This document shows positions 33,942 to 42,223 of a stretch of 64,000 bases of DNA, piece after piece. Made by a program: the position numbers and the translations under genes. Under the pieces are notes generated by a model that was not told the origin of the DNA, did no database searches, and saw only the letters and a program-made list of their open reading frames with translations. Position 1 is the first letter of the stretch. Each line of letters begins with the position of its first letter. Origin of the DNA: Bordetella petrii (GTDB lineage: Bacteria; Pseudomonadota; Gammaproteobacteria; Burkholderiales; Burkholderiaceae_B); NCBI RefSeq assembly GCF_017356245.1, contig NZ_JAFMZZ010000001.1, positions 62,599-126,598 on the forward strand, in the 5' to 3' direction.

Positions 33942-35054
33942 ATGAGCAAAGTGATTTTTCTGGCCGACCGGTCCGCGCCGCGCGCGGGGCAACTGCCGCA
34001 GGCGCCCTTGCCGCCCGCCGGGCAGGCCGCGCTCGACACGCGCCTGCGGCCGATGCGCGACCTGCGCATCTCGGTCACCGACCGCTGCAACTTCCGCTGC
34101 ACGTACTGCATGCCGCGCGAGGTGTTCGACGGCAACTACGCCTTCATGCCGCAGTCGGCGCTGTTGTCGTTCGAAGAAATCACCCGCCTGGCGCGCCTGT
34201 TGGCGCAGCTGGGCGTCGAGAAAATCCGCCTGACCGGCGGCGAGCCGCTGCTGCGCAAAAATATCGAAGACCTGATCGCCATGCTGGCCGGGCTGCGCAC
34301 GCCGGCCGGCCAGCCGCTGGAACTCACGCTTACCACCAACGGCACGCTGCTGCATCGCAAGGCGGCCGCGCTGAAGCAGGCCGGCCTGACTCGCGTCACC
34401 GTCAGCCTGGACGCGCTCGACGCCGACATGTTCGCGCGCCTGAGCGACAGCACCTTCACGCCGGCCGATGTGCTGCGGGGCATCGACGCCGCCGCCGATG
34501 CCGGCCTGGCGCCCGTCAAGATCAACATGGTGGTGCGCCGCGGGCTGAACGATTGCCAGATCCTGCCCATGGCGCAGCGCTTCCGCCACAGCGGCCACGT
34601 GCTGCGCTTCATCGAATACATGGACGTCGGCACCACCAACGGCTGGAACCTGCAGGAAGTCGTGCCCAGCCGCGAAGTGCTGCGCCTGATCGGCGCGGCG
34701 CATCCGCTGCGGGCGCTCGACACCGACGCCATGGGCCGGGTGGCCGAACGCTGGGCCTACGCCGACGGCGGCGGCGAAATCGGCGTGATCTCCAGCGTCA
34801 CCCAGGCCTTCTGCGGCGGCTGTACGCGCCTGCGGCTGTCGCCGGAAGGCAAGATCTTCCTGTGCCTGTTCGCCTCGCACGGCCACGACCTGCGCGAACT
34901 GCTGCGCGGCGGGGCCGACGACGAACACATCAGCCGCGCCGTGGCGGGCATCTGGGCGCAGCGCGACGACCGCTATTCCGAATTGCGCGGCCAGGGCGCG
35001 GCCCTGCCGCAGGCGGGCGAGCGCAAGGTCGAAATGAGCTACATCGGCGGCTGA
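33942..35054 (+). CDS. moaA: GTP 3',8-cyclase (molybdenum cofactor synthesis)
   Basis: 370 residues. Radical-SAM cluster [10 protein letters not shown] lies near residues 49-58 and the C-terminal second cluster is [18 protein letters not shown] near 288-305. The protein ends in Gly-Gly, essential in MoaA. It converts GTP to 3',8-cyclo-7,8-dihydro-GTP, the first step of molybdopterin synthesis. It follows the ModE-like regulator by 39 bp and is away from the moaC-moeA operon at 48.8-51.8 kb. An N-terminal extension of about 30 residues precedes the core. Confidence 0.95.
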   Translation: MSKVIFLADRSAPRAGQLPQAPLPPAGQAALDTRLRPMRDLRISVTDRCNFRCTYCMPREVFDGNYAFMPQSALLSFEEITRLARLLAQLGVEKIRLTGGEPLLRKNIEDLIAMLAGLRTPAGQPLELTLTTNGTLLHRKAAALKQAGLTRVTVSLDALDADMFARLSDSTFTPADVLRGIDAAADAGLAPVKINMVVRRGLNDCQILPMAQRFRHSGHVLRFIEYMDVGTTNGWNLQEVVPSREVLRLIGAAHPLRALDTDAMGRVAERWAYADGGGEIGVISSVTQAFCGGCTRLRLSPEGKIFLCLFASHGHDLRELLRGGADDEHISRAVAGIWAQRDDRYSELRGQGAALPQAGERKVEMSYIGG

Positions 35055-35072
35055 CAGCCGGGCGCGGCGGCT

Positions 35073-36548
35073 TCAGGGGCCGAACGAACGCGCCAGCGCC
35101 TTGCGGTCGACCTTGCCCACCGAATTTTCGGGCAGGGTTTCCATGAAAATCACCGCGGCCAACTGGTGGATGCGAGACAGCTGGCCGGCCACCAGTGCCT
35201 TGATGTCGGCATCGGTGGCGCGGGCGCCGGCGGCCGCCACGACGAACGCCACGGGCACTTCGCCCAGGTCGGCATCGGGCTTGCCGACCACGCAGCAGCT
35301 GTGCACCAGCGGGCTGGCGCTGATCGTCTGTTCGATCAGCGTGGGGGAAATATTCTCGCCGCCCCGAATGATCACGTCTTTTTGCCGGCCCGTAATGGTG
35401 AAGTAGCCTTCTTCGTCGCGCCGTCCCAGGTCGCCCGTGCGCAGTTCCGCCGGGGCGGCCTCCAGCACGCCGTTGCCTTGGGTGCCCAGGTAGCCCAGCA
35501 TCAGGCTGTCGCCGGCGATGCAGATTTCCCCGTCGACGCCGGGCTGGGTGATTTCCCGCCCCTGGCTGTCGCGCAGCAACACACGCTGGCCGGGCAGCGC
35601 CTGGCCGATGGAGCCGATCTTGCGCTTGGCCGGCGGATTCATGGTGGACGTGCAGGTGGCTTCGGACAAACCGTACGAGACGATCAGCGGACGGCCCAGG
35701 AAGTGTTCGATTTTCGCGTGCAGTTCCCGCGTAATGGGGGCCGAGCCGCAGCGCGCGAAGCGCAGCGACGCCAGGCTGTCGGGCGGGAACGCATGGTCCA
35801 GCATGCGCGAATACATGGTGGGCACGCCGGTGATGATGCTGGGGCGGTGCAGGCGCATCAGGGCCGGCATGTCCTGGGCGCGGAAGCGCCCGCCCAGCAC
35901 GATCGAGGCGCCCGCCAGCAGCGGGCTGAACAGCTGGTTGTTCAGCCCGTTGGTGTGGTACAGCGGCATTACGTGCAGCAGTTTGTCGTCGGCCGTCAGC
36001 CCGGTGGCCGCAATCACGCCGCGGGCGTTGTTCAGCAGGCCCCGGTGGCTTTGCAGCACGCCCTTGGGCCGGCCCGTGCTGCCAGAGGTGAACAGCAGCA
36101 GCCCGGGGTCGTCGGCGCCGGTGTCCGGGTTCCAGCAAGGCGGAGCGTCGGCCAGGGCGCCGGCGTCCAGGACCCGGATGCCGTCGACGGACGCAAGCGC
36201 GTTCAGGTCGGCGCCGTCGGCCAGCACCGTGCCGATGCCGGCCGTTTCGAACCGGGCCAGGATTTCCGGCCGGGTCAGCCGCGCTTCGAGCGGGCAGGGG
36301 CAGGCGCCGGCCGCCATGGCGCCCAGTATGGCCACCACGCTCGACAAGCTGCGTTCCATCGCGATGGCGACGCGTTCGCGCGGCGCGATGCCGGCCGCGC
36401 GCAGCCTGCCGGCCATGGCCGCCACGGCCTCGTACAGCTGCGGATAAAGAATGCGCGTGGCGCCTTGCGCGTCGATCAGCGCGCAGCGCCCGGCCCATTC
36501 GGGCGAGCGCCACAGGGGTCCGTAGGCGGCGAACAGGGTGGGGGCCAC
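35073..36548 (-). CDS. AMP-dependent acyl-CoA synthetase/ligase
   Basis: 491 residues if read from GTG 36548; ATG 36590 would add 14 low-complexity residues and overlap the upstream CoA-transferase gene, and neither has a clear ribosome site. ANL-superfamily motifs: LLLFTSGSTGRPKGVLQSHR near 150 (P-loop), VSYGLSEATCT near 275, and LRTGDLGRRDEEGYFTITGRQKDVIIRGGENI near 370-400; the C-terminal catalytic Lys is in PENSVGKVDRKAL. It activates a carboxylic acid through an acyl-AMP. Last gene of the caiB-ech-CoA-transferase operon and converges on moaA. Confidence 0.88.
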   Translation of the reverse strand: MAPTLFAAYGPLWRSPEWAGRCALIDAQGATRILYPQLYEAVAAMAGRLRAAGIAPRERVAIAMERSLSSVVAILGAMAAGACPCPLEARLTRPEILARFETAGIGTVLADGADLNALASVDGIRVLDAGALADAPPCWNPDTGADDPGLLLFTSGSTGRPKGVLQSHRGLLNNARGVIAATGLTADDKLLHVMPLYHTNGLNNQLFSPLLAGASIVLGGRFRAQDMPALMRLHRPSIITGVPTMYSRMLDHAFPPDSLASLRFARCGSAPITRELHAKIEHFLGRPLIVSYGLSEATCTSTMNPPAKRKIGSIGQALPGQRVLLRDSQGREITQPGVDGEICIAGDSLMLGYLGTQGNGVLEAAPAELRTGDLGRRDEEGYFTITGRQKDVIIRGGENISPTLIEQTISASPLVHSCCVVGKPDADLGEVPVAFVVAAAGARATDADIKALVAGQLSRIHQLAAVIFMETLPENSVGKVDRKALARSFGP

Positions 36549-36567
36549 GGCTGCTGCTGTCCGGGTG

Positions 36568-37302
36568 CTAGCGCAAGGCGACGGCGGCATCGCGCTCGAA
36601 TGCGCCTTGCGGGTCCAGCGCGGCCAGCGCCCGCTGTTCCCGCTCGGTGGGCAAGGCGGTGGGCGCCGCGCCGTCGTGCTCGAAGGCAAAGCCGGTGCGT
36701 TCCCGGACTTCCTGCAGGCTGGCGTCGGGGTGCCACGACTGCAGGGCCAGCCGGTCGTGCTTCTTGACGAATACCGCGATGGGCGTCACCACGCCGTGAA
36801 AGCCGCCCCACGAGGTGCGGAAATGCAGCTTGTCGACAAACGTGCGCGTGGAATGCTCGGTGCGCCAGGTGCAGGCGCGCCGCGCGGTGGGCAGCATCAC
36901 CGCGCCGCCGCCGCCGCCGGGCAGGCGCACCTTGGGCTGGTGCCAGTCGCCGATGCACGAGTTGTTGGCGTTGCCTTCGCCGTCGATCTGCGCGGCGCCC
37001 AGGAAGGTCAGGTCCATGCGGCCCCGGCAGCACAGGTCGTAGAAGTCTTCGTTGTCGAAAATCGAGGCCGTGTGCTCGGCCAGCACCGGGTCCGAGCTGG
37101 ACAGGGGCACCTTGGACGGCCGGGGGTCTACGCCGCCGGCCACGTTGATGTAGATGTAGTCCCAATCGTAGGCCTGCTTGGCCATCAGGCAGGCCAGCAT
37201 GGGCAGGGTCGAATTCACGCCGCTGAAGGTGATTTCGTTCGGGCGGATGAAACGGGCCAGGTTGGTGACGATGTACGAAAAAGGCGACCAGCTCGTGCTC
37301 AT
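36568..37302 (-). CDS. CoA-transferase subunit B (glutaconate CoA-transferase/IpdB type)
   Basis: 244 residues. It matches the beta subunits of the GctB/IpdB group: RPNEITFSGVNSTLPMLACLMAK near 16-38, DLTFLGAAQIDGEGNANNSCIGDW near 120-143 and the Gly-rich LPGGGGGAVMLPTARR near 149. The start overlaps the alpha-subunit stop by 4 nt. Together with subunit A it moves CoA between carboxylic acids, or, as in IpdAB, acts as a ring-opening hydrolase. Confidence 0.88.
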   Translation of the reverse strand: MSTSWSPFSYIVTNLARFIRPNEITFSGVNSTLPMLACLMAKQAYDWDYIYINVAGGVDPRPSKVPLSSSDPVLAEHTASIFDNEDFYDLCCRGRMDLTFLGAAQIDGEGNANNSCIGDWHQPKVRLPGGGGGAVMLPTARRACTWRTEHSTRTFVDKLHFRTSWGGFHGVVTPIAVFVKKHDRLALQSWHPDASLQEVRERTGFAFEHDGAAPTALPTEREQRALAALDPQGAFERDAAVALR

Positions 37303-38135
37303 GCTGCGTGCTCCTGCGAGACTTCGGGGGCGGCGTCCAGGTGCGCCTGCAAGGCATCGGCGCCGGGTTCGAGATACGCCTCGACGGCGGGGTAGTCGAT
37401 CTCGTAATCGGGCCAGCACGACCCGGGCCAGGCGCCGTGCGGCGCGATGGCGTAGGCCTGCACCATGAAATACGGAATCAGCGTGACCTCGGGCTGCTTC
37501 TCGAAGACTTCAGCGGGCACCTGGCGTTCGGCCACCACCAGCACGCTGCGCGCCGCGCGGCTCATGATGCGGTCCCAGTGCGAAGTGCCCAGCACGCGCA
37601 CGTTGCCGCGGCTGTCGACCTCGTTGGCGTGGATGACCGCGAAGTCGGGCTGCACGGCCGGGATCACCCACACGGGTTTGCCCGAGCCGTAGGGGTCGTC
37701 CAGGCGCTGCCAGCCGTTGATGTCGATGAGGTGGCTGCCCTCGATGCCCGCGCAGGGCTGGAACGGCACGCCGAAGGCGGCCGCCCGCAGGCCGGCCGTC
37801 AGGGTGGCGCAGGCGTGTTCTTCGAGCTGCAGCGCGCCGGATTCGATGGCCTTGCGATAGTGGGGCGCCAGCCCGAAATTGCCTTCCATGGCCACGATGC
37901 CGGTGCGCGCGCGCGTGGCCACGCCCGCGCGGCACAGCAGGTCGATGTCGTAGCCGGGCGATTGCTTGACGATTTCCAGCCCGATTTTCTTCTGCCGCAC
38001 CAGTTCGCGCACCAGGGCGAACGGGCCCCGGTGCAGGAAGCTGCCGCCCAGCGCCACCGACGCGCCGTCGGGAATCAGCGCGGCCAGTTCCTGCACGGAC
38101 AGTTGCTTGTCCTGTTGGTTGAATCCGGATGTCAT
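37299..38135 (-). CDS. CoA-transferase subunit A (glutaconate CoA-transferase/IpdA type)
   Basis: 278 residues. LIPDGASVALGGSFLHRGPFALVREL near 24-49 is the conserved CoA-binding region, and FGVPFQPCAGIEGSHLI near 122-138 matches GctA/IpdA. The acyl-accepting Glu of true CoA-transferases is not clearly placed, so IpdA-like hydrolase chemistry remains possible. It lies 46 bp from the enoyl-CoA hydratase gene. Confidence 0.87.
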   Translation of the reverse strand: MTSGFNQQDKQLSVQELAALIPDGASVALGGSFLHRGPFALVRELVRQKKIGLEIVKQSPGYDIDLLCRAGVATRARTGIVAMEGNFGLAPHYRKAIESGALQLEEHACATLTAGLRAAAFGVPFQPCAGIEGSHLIDINGWQRLDDPYGSGKPVWVIPAVQPDFAVIHANEVDSRGNVRVLGTSHWDRIMSRAARSVLVVAERQVPAEVFEKQPEVTLIPYFMVQAYAIAPHGAWPGSCWPDYEIDYPAVEAYLEPGADALQAHLDAAPEVSQEHAA

Positions 38136-38181
38136 GTGTGTCTCCTTGGTCGGGCGCGGCGCGGTTCTGCGTGGACGGGCC

Positions 38182-38904
38182 CTAGTCTTGCAGGTATTGG
38201 CGGATGCGCGCCTTCAGGCCCGGCCGCGATGCCGAGCAGGCCAGCGCGGCCATGTCGGCATCGGCCGCATGGGTGTCCAGCGCGCCGTACAGGGCGGCGC
38301 GCGTGGCCGCGTCCAGCGTCGCGGCGGCGTTGGCAGCCTGCTGAAGCAGGCCCGGCCATTCGGTTTCTTCGGCGGCCTGCGCCACGAAACCCATGCGTAC
38401 GGCTTCGGCGGCGTCGAACGCGCGCGCGCTGCCCAGCACGGACAGCGCGCGCGCCGCGCCCACGATGTTGCGGAAGCGGCGGGTGCCCAGCACCAGGCCG
38501 AACTTCAGGCCCGGCATGCGGAAGCTGGCGGCGGGGCTGCAATAGCGCAGCTTGCAGGCCGCGAACAGGTCGACCCCCGCGCCGAAATTGCGGCCCTGCG
38601 CCAGCGCGACGGTCAGGCTGGGCGAGCCCGCCACCTGCTGCAGCAGGGTCTCGATGCGCACCATGCGCAGCAGCAGGTCGCCGTCGCTCTGGTCTTCATA
38701 GCCGGTGAAATCGAAGCCGGCGCTGAAGTTCTTGCCCATGCCCTGGAACACCAGCAGGGGAATCTGCCGGGCATGAGCCTGGTCGACCGCCTCGATCAGC
38801 GCCTCGACCAGGTCGGCGGACAGCGCGTTGCGCTTGTCGGGCCGGTTCAGGGTGAAGGTCCAGGCCTGCGCCTGCCTGTCGATTGCCAGCACGTCGTCGG
38901 ACAT
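38182..38904 (-). CDS. Enoyl-CoA hydratase/isomerase family protein with altered active site
   Basis: 240 residues with the crotonase fold. The oxyanion-hole segment KNFSAGFDFTGYE (about 60-72) and QGRNFGAGVDLFAACKLRY (about 104-122) are in place. Where crotonases carry a catalytic Glu (x-PE-x-x-LG) this has FRMPGLKFGLVLG, so Glu is replaced by Gly. It therefore probably does not hydrate by the standard two-Glu mechanism. It follows caiB by 5 bp in the same operon. Confidence 0.87.
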   Translation of the reverse strand: MSDDVLAIDRQAQAWTFTLNRPDKRNALSADLVEALIEAVDQAHARQIPLLVFQGMGKNFSAGFDFTGYEDQSDGDLLLRMVRIETLLQQVAGSPSLTVALAQGRNFGAGVDLFAACKLRYCSPAASFRMPGLKFGLVLGTRRFRNIVGAARALSVLGSARAFDAAEAVRMGFVAQAAEETEWPGLLQQAANAAATLDAATRAALYGALDTHAADADMAALACSASRPGLKARIRQYLQD

Positions 38905-38909
38905 GGCGT

Positions 38910-40070
38910 TTACTCCGGGGCGCAGGCGGCGAGTTCGGCCAGGACTTCGGCATTGTGCTCGCCCAGCGCGGGCGGGCGGCGGGCCACCTGCGCCGTGTGC
39001 CCGTCGAAGCGGATGGGCGAGGCAAACGTGCGGGTCTGCGCGCCGTTGGGCAGCGTCAGCCCCTGCACCCATTGCATGTGGTCGACCTGCGGGTCGGCCA
39101 GCACGTCGGAATAGTTGTTGATCGGCGCGCAGGGCACGCCGGCCTGCCTGAACTTATGCAGCCAGGTGGCGGCGTCGGCGCCGGCGAAGATGTCTTCCAG
39201 CAGGTCGCGCAGGGCTTCCTGGTTGGCGGCGCGCAGGCCGGTGTTGGCAAAGCGCGCGTCGGCGTGCAGGTCGGGGCGGCCGACTACGTCGCACACGGAT
39301 TTCCATAGCGCGTCGTTGCCGGCGGCCATGCCGAAATAGCCGCCCTGGCAGCGGAACACCTGGTACGGCGCGTTGCGCGGATGGGCCGAGCCCAGCTTGA
39401 CGGGATCGGCGCCGGTGCCGAAGAACTGCGAGGTCTGCAGCGCGGCAATGCCCAGCGTGGCGCCCAGCATCGAGATGTCGACATGGGTGCCCTGCCGGGT
39501 GGCCTGCGCGGTGCGCAGCGCGGCAACCACCGAGAAGGCGCCGTACAGCCCGGCCGCGAAGTCGCAGACCGGCACGCCGCACTTGACCGGCGCGCCGCCG
39601 GCTTCGCCCGTGACGCTCATCAGGCCGCTCATGGCCTGCAGGGTGAGGTCGAAGCCGCCTTCCTGGCTGCGCGGCCCGCTTTGGCCGTAGGCCGAGATCG
39701 AGCAATACACCAGTTTCGGGTTGGCCCGGGACATGGCCGCGTAGCCCAGGCCCAGGCGGTCCATGACGCCGGGGCGGTTGTTTTCGATCAGCACGTCGGC
39801 CTGGGCGATCAGTTGCGCGGCCAGGCGCTGGTCGGCCGGGTCTTTCAGGTTCAGCGCCACCGAGCGCTTGTTGCGGTTGAGCGAGGCGAAGTTCTCGCTG
39901 TAGCCGTCGGTAATGGGGGCCCAGCTGCGCAGGGTGTCGCCGGTGCCCGGAGGCTCGATTTTGACGACATCCGCGCCCATGTCCGCCAGTAGCATGCCGC
40001 AGAACGGGCCGGCGGCGACATTGCAGATTTCGATGACCCGCACGCCCTCGAGGGTGGATTGCTGCTTCAT
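38910..40070 (-). CDS. CaiB/BaiF-type (class III) CoA-transferase
   Basis: 386 residues. N-terminal GVRVIEICNVAAGPFCGMLLADMGADVVKIEPPGTGD is the family CoA-binding signature, with NRNKRSVALNLKD and GFDLTLQAMSGLMSVTG downstream; the nucleophilic Asp is expected in the GFDLTLQA segment near residue 143-150. It exchanges CoA between acids such as succinyl-CoA and a hydroxy- or dicarboxylic acid. First gene of a five-gene minus-strand operon, divergent from a Bug gene across 139 bp with a candidate IclR operator. Confidence 0.92.
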   Translation of the reverse strand: MKQQSTLEGVRVIEICNVAAGPFCGMLLADMGADVVKIEPPGTGDTLRSWAPITDGYSENFASLNRNKRSVALNLKDPADQRLAAQLIAQADVLIENNRPGVMDRLGLGYAAMSRANPKLVYCSISAYGQSGPRSQEGGFDLTLQAMSGLMSVTGEAGGAPVKCGVPVCDFAAGLYGAFSVVAALRTAQATRQGTHVDISMLGATLGIAALQTSQFFGTGADPVKLGSAHPRNAPYQVFRCQGGYFGMAAGNDALWKSVCDVVGRPDLHADARFANTGLRAANQEALRDLLEDIFAGADAATWLHKFRQAGVPCAPINNYSDVLADPQVDHMQWVQGLTLPNGAQTRTFASPIRFDGHTAQVARRPPALGEHNAEVLAELAACAPE

Positions 40071-40174
40071 TCAGTGATGCTCCTGTGGGCCGGCAGGCGG
40101 CCCGATGCCGGATTTCGATTGACGTCTGGAATGTTATATGGGAGGCTATAAAAAATCAAATAATAGAATTTTCA

Positions 40175-40189
40175 TCCCATTATTTGGGA
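40175..40189. promoter_or_regulatory. Candidate IclR operator upstream of the Bug gene
   Basis: TCCCATTATTTGGGA, arms TCCCA/TGGGA, 20 bp before the Bug start codon in the caiB/Bug divergent gap. It matches the palindrome at 42193 in 12 of 15 positions; the shared form is TCCyAwTATTTrGGA. The IclR gene lies between the two sites. Confidence 0.5.
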
Positions 40190-40209
40190 CAATCCACCGG
40201 AGACAAACC

Positions 40210-41175
40210 ATGGCATCACTCTTTTCCCGCATCCTGGGCGCCCTGCTGGTCGTGGGTTGCGCAACGGCATCGGCGGCCACCTGGCCCGCCGCGCCCATCA
40301 ACATGATCGTTCCGTACCCGCCCGGCGGCGCCACCGATTTCTCGGCGCGCGTATATGCCGAACAGTTGTCCAAAATCCTGGGGCAGCCGGTGGTGGTGGA
40401 AAACAAGGCGGGCGCGGCCGGCGAGATCGGCGCGCAGTTCGTCGTCAACGCCAAGCCCGACGGCTACACGGTGCTGCTGGGGGCCGTGGGCAGCCTGGCC
40501 ATCAATTCGCTGCTGCCCTCGAAAAAGCAGCAGTACGAGTTTCCGCAGGCGTTCCGCGGCGTGTCGATGGCAACCGCCACGCCGCTGGCGGTGGTGGTGC
40601 GGGCGGACCTGCCCGTGCACAACATCCAGGAACTCATCGCGCTGGCCAAGAGCAAACCCGGCAAGCTGTCGTACGGCTCGGCCGGCTACGGATCGTCGCA
40701 GCACATGACGGCCGAGAAATTCCAGATCGCCACCGGCACGCGCCTGCTGCATGTGCCGTACAAGGGCAGCGGTCCGGCGCTGGCCGACCTGATGGGCGGG
40801 CAGGTGGACATGGTGTTCGACACCATGCCCACGCTGATGGCCCAGGTGGGCAACAAGAAGCTGCGCTTCATCGGTGTCACCACGCAGGCGCGCACGCCTT
40901 CGCTGCCCGATGTGCCGACCCTGCAGGAACAGGGCATCGCCGGCTATGACGTCAGCACGCGCTATGCGATGCTGGTGCCCAAGGGCACGCCCGACGATAT
41001 CGTGCAGCGCCTGTCGGCGGCCATGAAGCAGGCCGCGGCGGTGCCGTCGGTGCAGAAGGCCATGGCCGGGCAGGGCGCCACCGCCACGCCCACCACGCCG
41101 CCGCAGACCGACAAGGCGCTGGCCGACGAGATCGCGATCTGGGCCGATGTGGTCAAGAACGCCAACCTGAAGTGA
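40210..41175 (+). CDS. Bug family (TctC-type) periplasmic solute-binding protein
   Basis: 321 residues. Signal peptide residues about 1-22 (LGALLVVGCATASA). Bug motifs: INMIVPYPPGGATDFSARV, VVENKAGAAGEIGAQFV, KPDGYTVLLG and SYGSAGYGSSQHM. It is divergent from the CaiB operon and lies next to the IclR gene, so it probably captures the acid fed into the CoA-dependent pathway. Confidence 0.93.
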   Translation: MASLFSRILGALLVVGCATASAATWPAAPINMIVPYPPGGATDFSARVYAEQLSKILGQPVVVENKAGAAGEIGAQFVVNAKPDGYTVLLGAVGSLAINSLLPSKKQQYEFPQAFRGVSMATATPLAVVVRADLPVHNIQELIALAKSKPGKLSYGSAGYGSSQHMTAEKFQIATGTRLLHVPYKGSGPALADLMGGQVDMVFDTMPTLMAQVGNKKLRFIGVTTQARTPSLPDVPTLQEQGIAGYDVSTRYAMLVPKGTPDDIVQRLSAAMKQAAAVPSVQKAMAGQGATATPTTPPQTDKALADEIAIWADVVKNANLK

Positions 41176-41242
41176 CGGCGTCAGGCAAGGGGCGCCAGGG
41201 GGCAGGCATACAATGGCGTCCGTGGCAATCTGGTGACCGTAC

Positions 41243-42013
41243 ATGGACAAGACTCTACTGAAGGGATTGATGGTGCTCGAGACCGTCAGCAAGCTCGATG
41301 GCCGGGCGCATACGCTGGACGAGATCGCCAAAGTGTGCGGGCTGTCGCGCAGCAACACCCATCGAACCCTCCAGACCCTGGCCCATGCCGGGTATGTCGT
41401 GCGCGACCAGGATACGGGAAGCTACCGCAGCACGCTGAAGATGTTCGAACTGGGTGCGCGGCAACTGTCGAACATGGATGTCCGCGCCTATGCGCCGTCC
41501 TTCATGCGAGCCCTGGCGATACAGACCGGCGAGACCGTGCATCTTTCCGTGCTTGACGGCCTGGATGTCGTCTACATCGACAAGATCGACAGCCCCCAGC
41601 CCATCCGCGCCTATTCGGTCATCGGCGGGCGCGCGCCCGCCTATGCGGTTGCCACGGGCAAGGCCCTGTTGGCGTTCCAGCAGCTCGACTACATCTCGCA
41701 CTACAAGAGCCAGCTGCATTCGCATACCCAGACCACGCGCGCCACCGAAGAAGTGCTCAAGCAAGAACTGGCCGAAGTCGCGCGCGCCGGCTATGCCATC
41801 AACCGCGGTGAATGGCGCGACGGCATCGGCGGCGTGGCCGCGCCCATCTTCAGCGGCCTCGAGCGGCCGGTGGCCGCACTGGGCCTGTCCGGCCCGCTGG
41901 ACCGGCTGACCTCGGTGAAGATGGCCCAATATGTGCCCCTGATCCTCGACGCCGCCGAGGCCATCTCGCGTCAATTGGGATATTCCGGCCCCTACGCCCG
42001 GAAAGCCGGGTAG
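41243..42013 (+). CDS. IclR family transcriptional regulator
   Basis: 256 residues. The winged HTH at about 5-70 has LDEIAKVCGLSRSNTHRTLQTLAHAGYV; the effector domain at about 85-250 shows GETVHLSVLDGLDVVYIDKID, AYAVATGKALLA and GGVAAPIFSG, all typical. It sits between a Bug gene and the MR/MLE operon. Two similar 15-bp palindromes in the flanking promoters point to control of both directions of the cluster. The inducer would be a pathway acid. Confidence 0.93.
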   Translation: MDKTLLKGLMVLETVSKLDGRAHTLDEIAKVCGLSRSNTHRTLQTLAHAGYVVRDQDTGSYRSTLKMFELGARQLSNMDVRAYAPSFMRALAIQTGETVHLSVLDGLDVVYIDKIDSPQPIRAYSVIGGRAPAYAVATGKALLAFQQLDYISHYKSQLHSHTQTTRATEEVLKQELAEVARAGYAINRGEWRDGIGGVAAPIFSGLERPVAALGLSGPLDRLTSVKMAQYVPLILDAAEAISRQLGYSGPYARKAG

Positions 42014-42102
42014 CACACCCTCCTTCTCCTGCAGCACCCCGTTTTCTTCCCGGCTGGTTCTTTTCATCGGCTGGCGAAGGCGTGCGCACGTTTGTGCGCA
42101 TA

Positions 42103-42117
42103 TCCCAAATAACAGGA
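42103..42117. promoter_or_regulatory. Possible weak third IclR-type site
   Basis: TCCCAAATAACAGGA keeps the outer half-sites TCC and AGGA of the TCCyAwTATTTrGGA palindrome and lies 90 bp upstream of the stronger site at 42193. The centre does not match, so the call is weak. Confidence 0.25.
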
Positions 42118-42161
42118 CATCATATTCAAAAAGTTGAACGCGAAAAATTTTGCGCGTAGTA

Positions 42162-42190
42162 TTGCCTTCAATCCTGAATGAAAAGATATA
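42162..42190 (+). promoter_or_regulatory. Predicted sigma-70 promoter of the MR/MLE operon
   Basis: TTGCCT at 42162-42167 and GATATA at 42185-42190 are separated by 17 bp. The predicted start point falls in the palindrome at 42193-42207, a normal place for a repressor. Confidence 0.45.
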
Positions 42191-42192
42191 AG

Positions 42193-42207
42193 TCCTAATA
42201 TTTAGGA
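42193..42207. promoter_or_regulatory. Candidate IclR operator at the MR/MLE promoter
   Basis: TCCTAATATTTAGGA, a perfect palindrome with arms TCCTAA/TTAGGA, lying 3 bp after the predicted -10 box and just before the AAGGAGG ribosome site. Confidence 0.5.
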
Positions 42208-42210
42208 AAT

Positions 42211-42217
42211 AAGGAGG
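42211..42217 (+). promoter_or_regulatory. Strong ribosome binding site deciding a GTG start
   Basis: AAGGAGG lies 6 bp before GTG 42224, which fixes the non-ATG start of the MR/MLE family gene. Confidence 0.75.
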
Positions 42218-42223
42218 CGTGGC

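Noticed and set aside
36549..36689. Longer N-terminus for the acyl-CoA ligase at 35073
   Set aside because: The extension is Ser/Pro/Arg-rich, overlaps the CoA-transferase gene and has no ligase homology; GTG 36548 or ATG 36590 is more likely.
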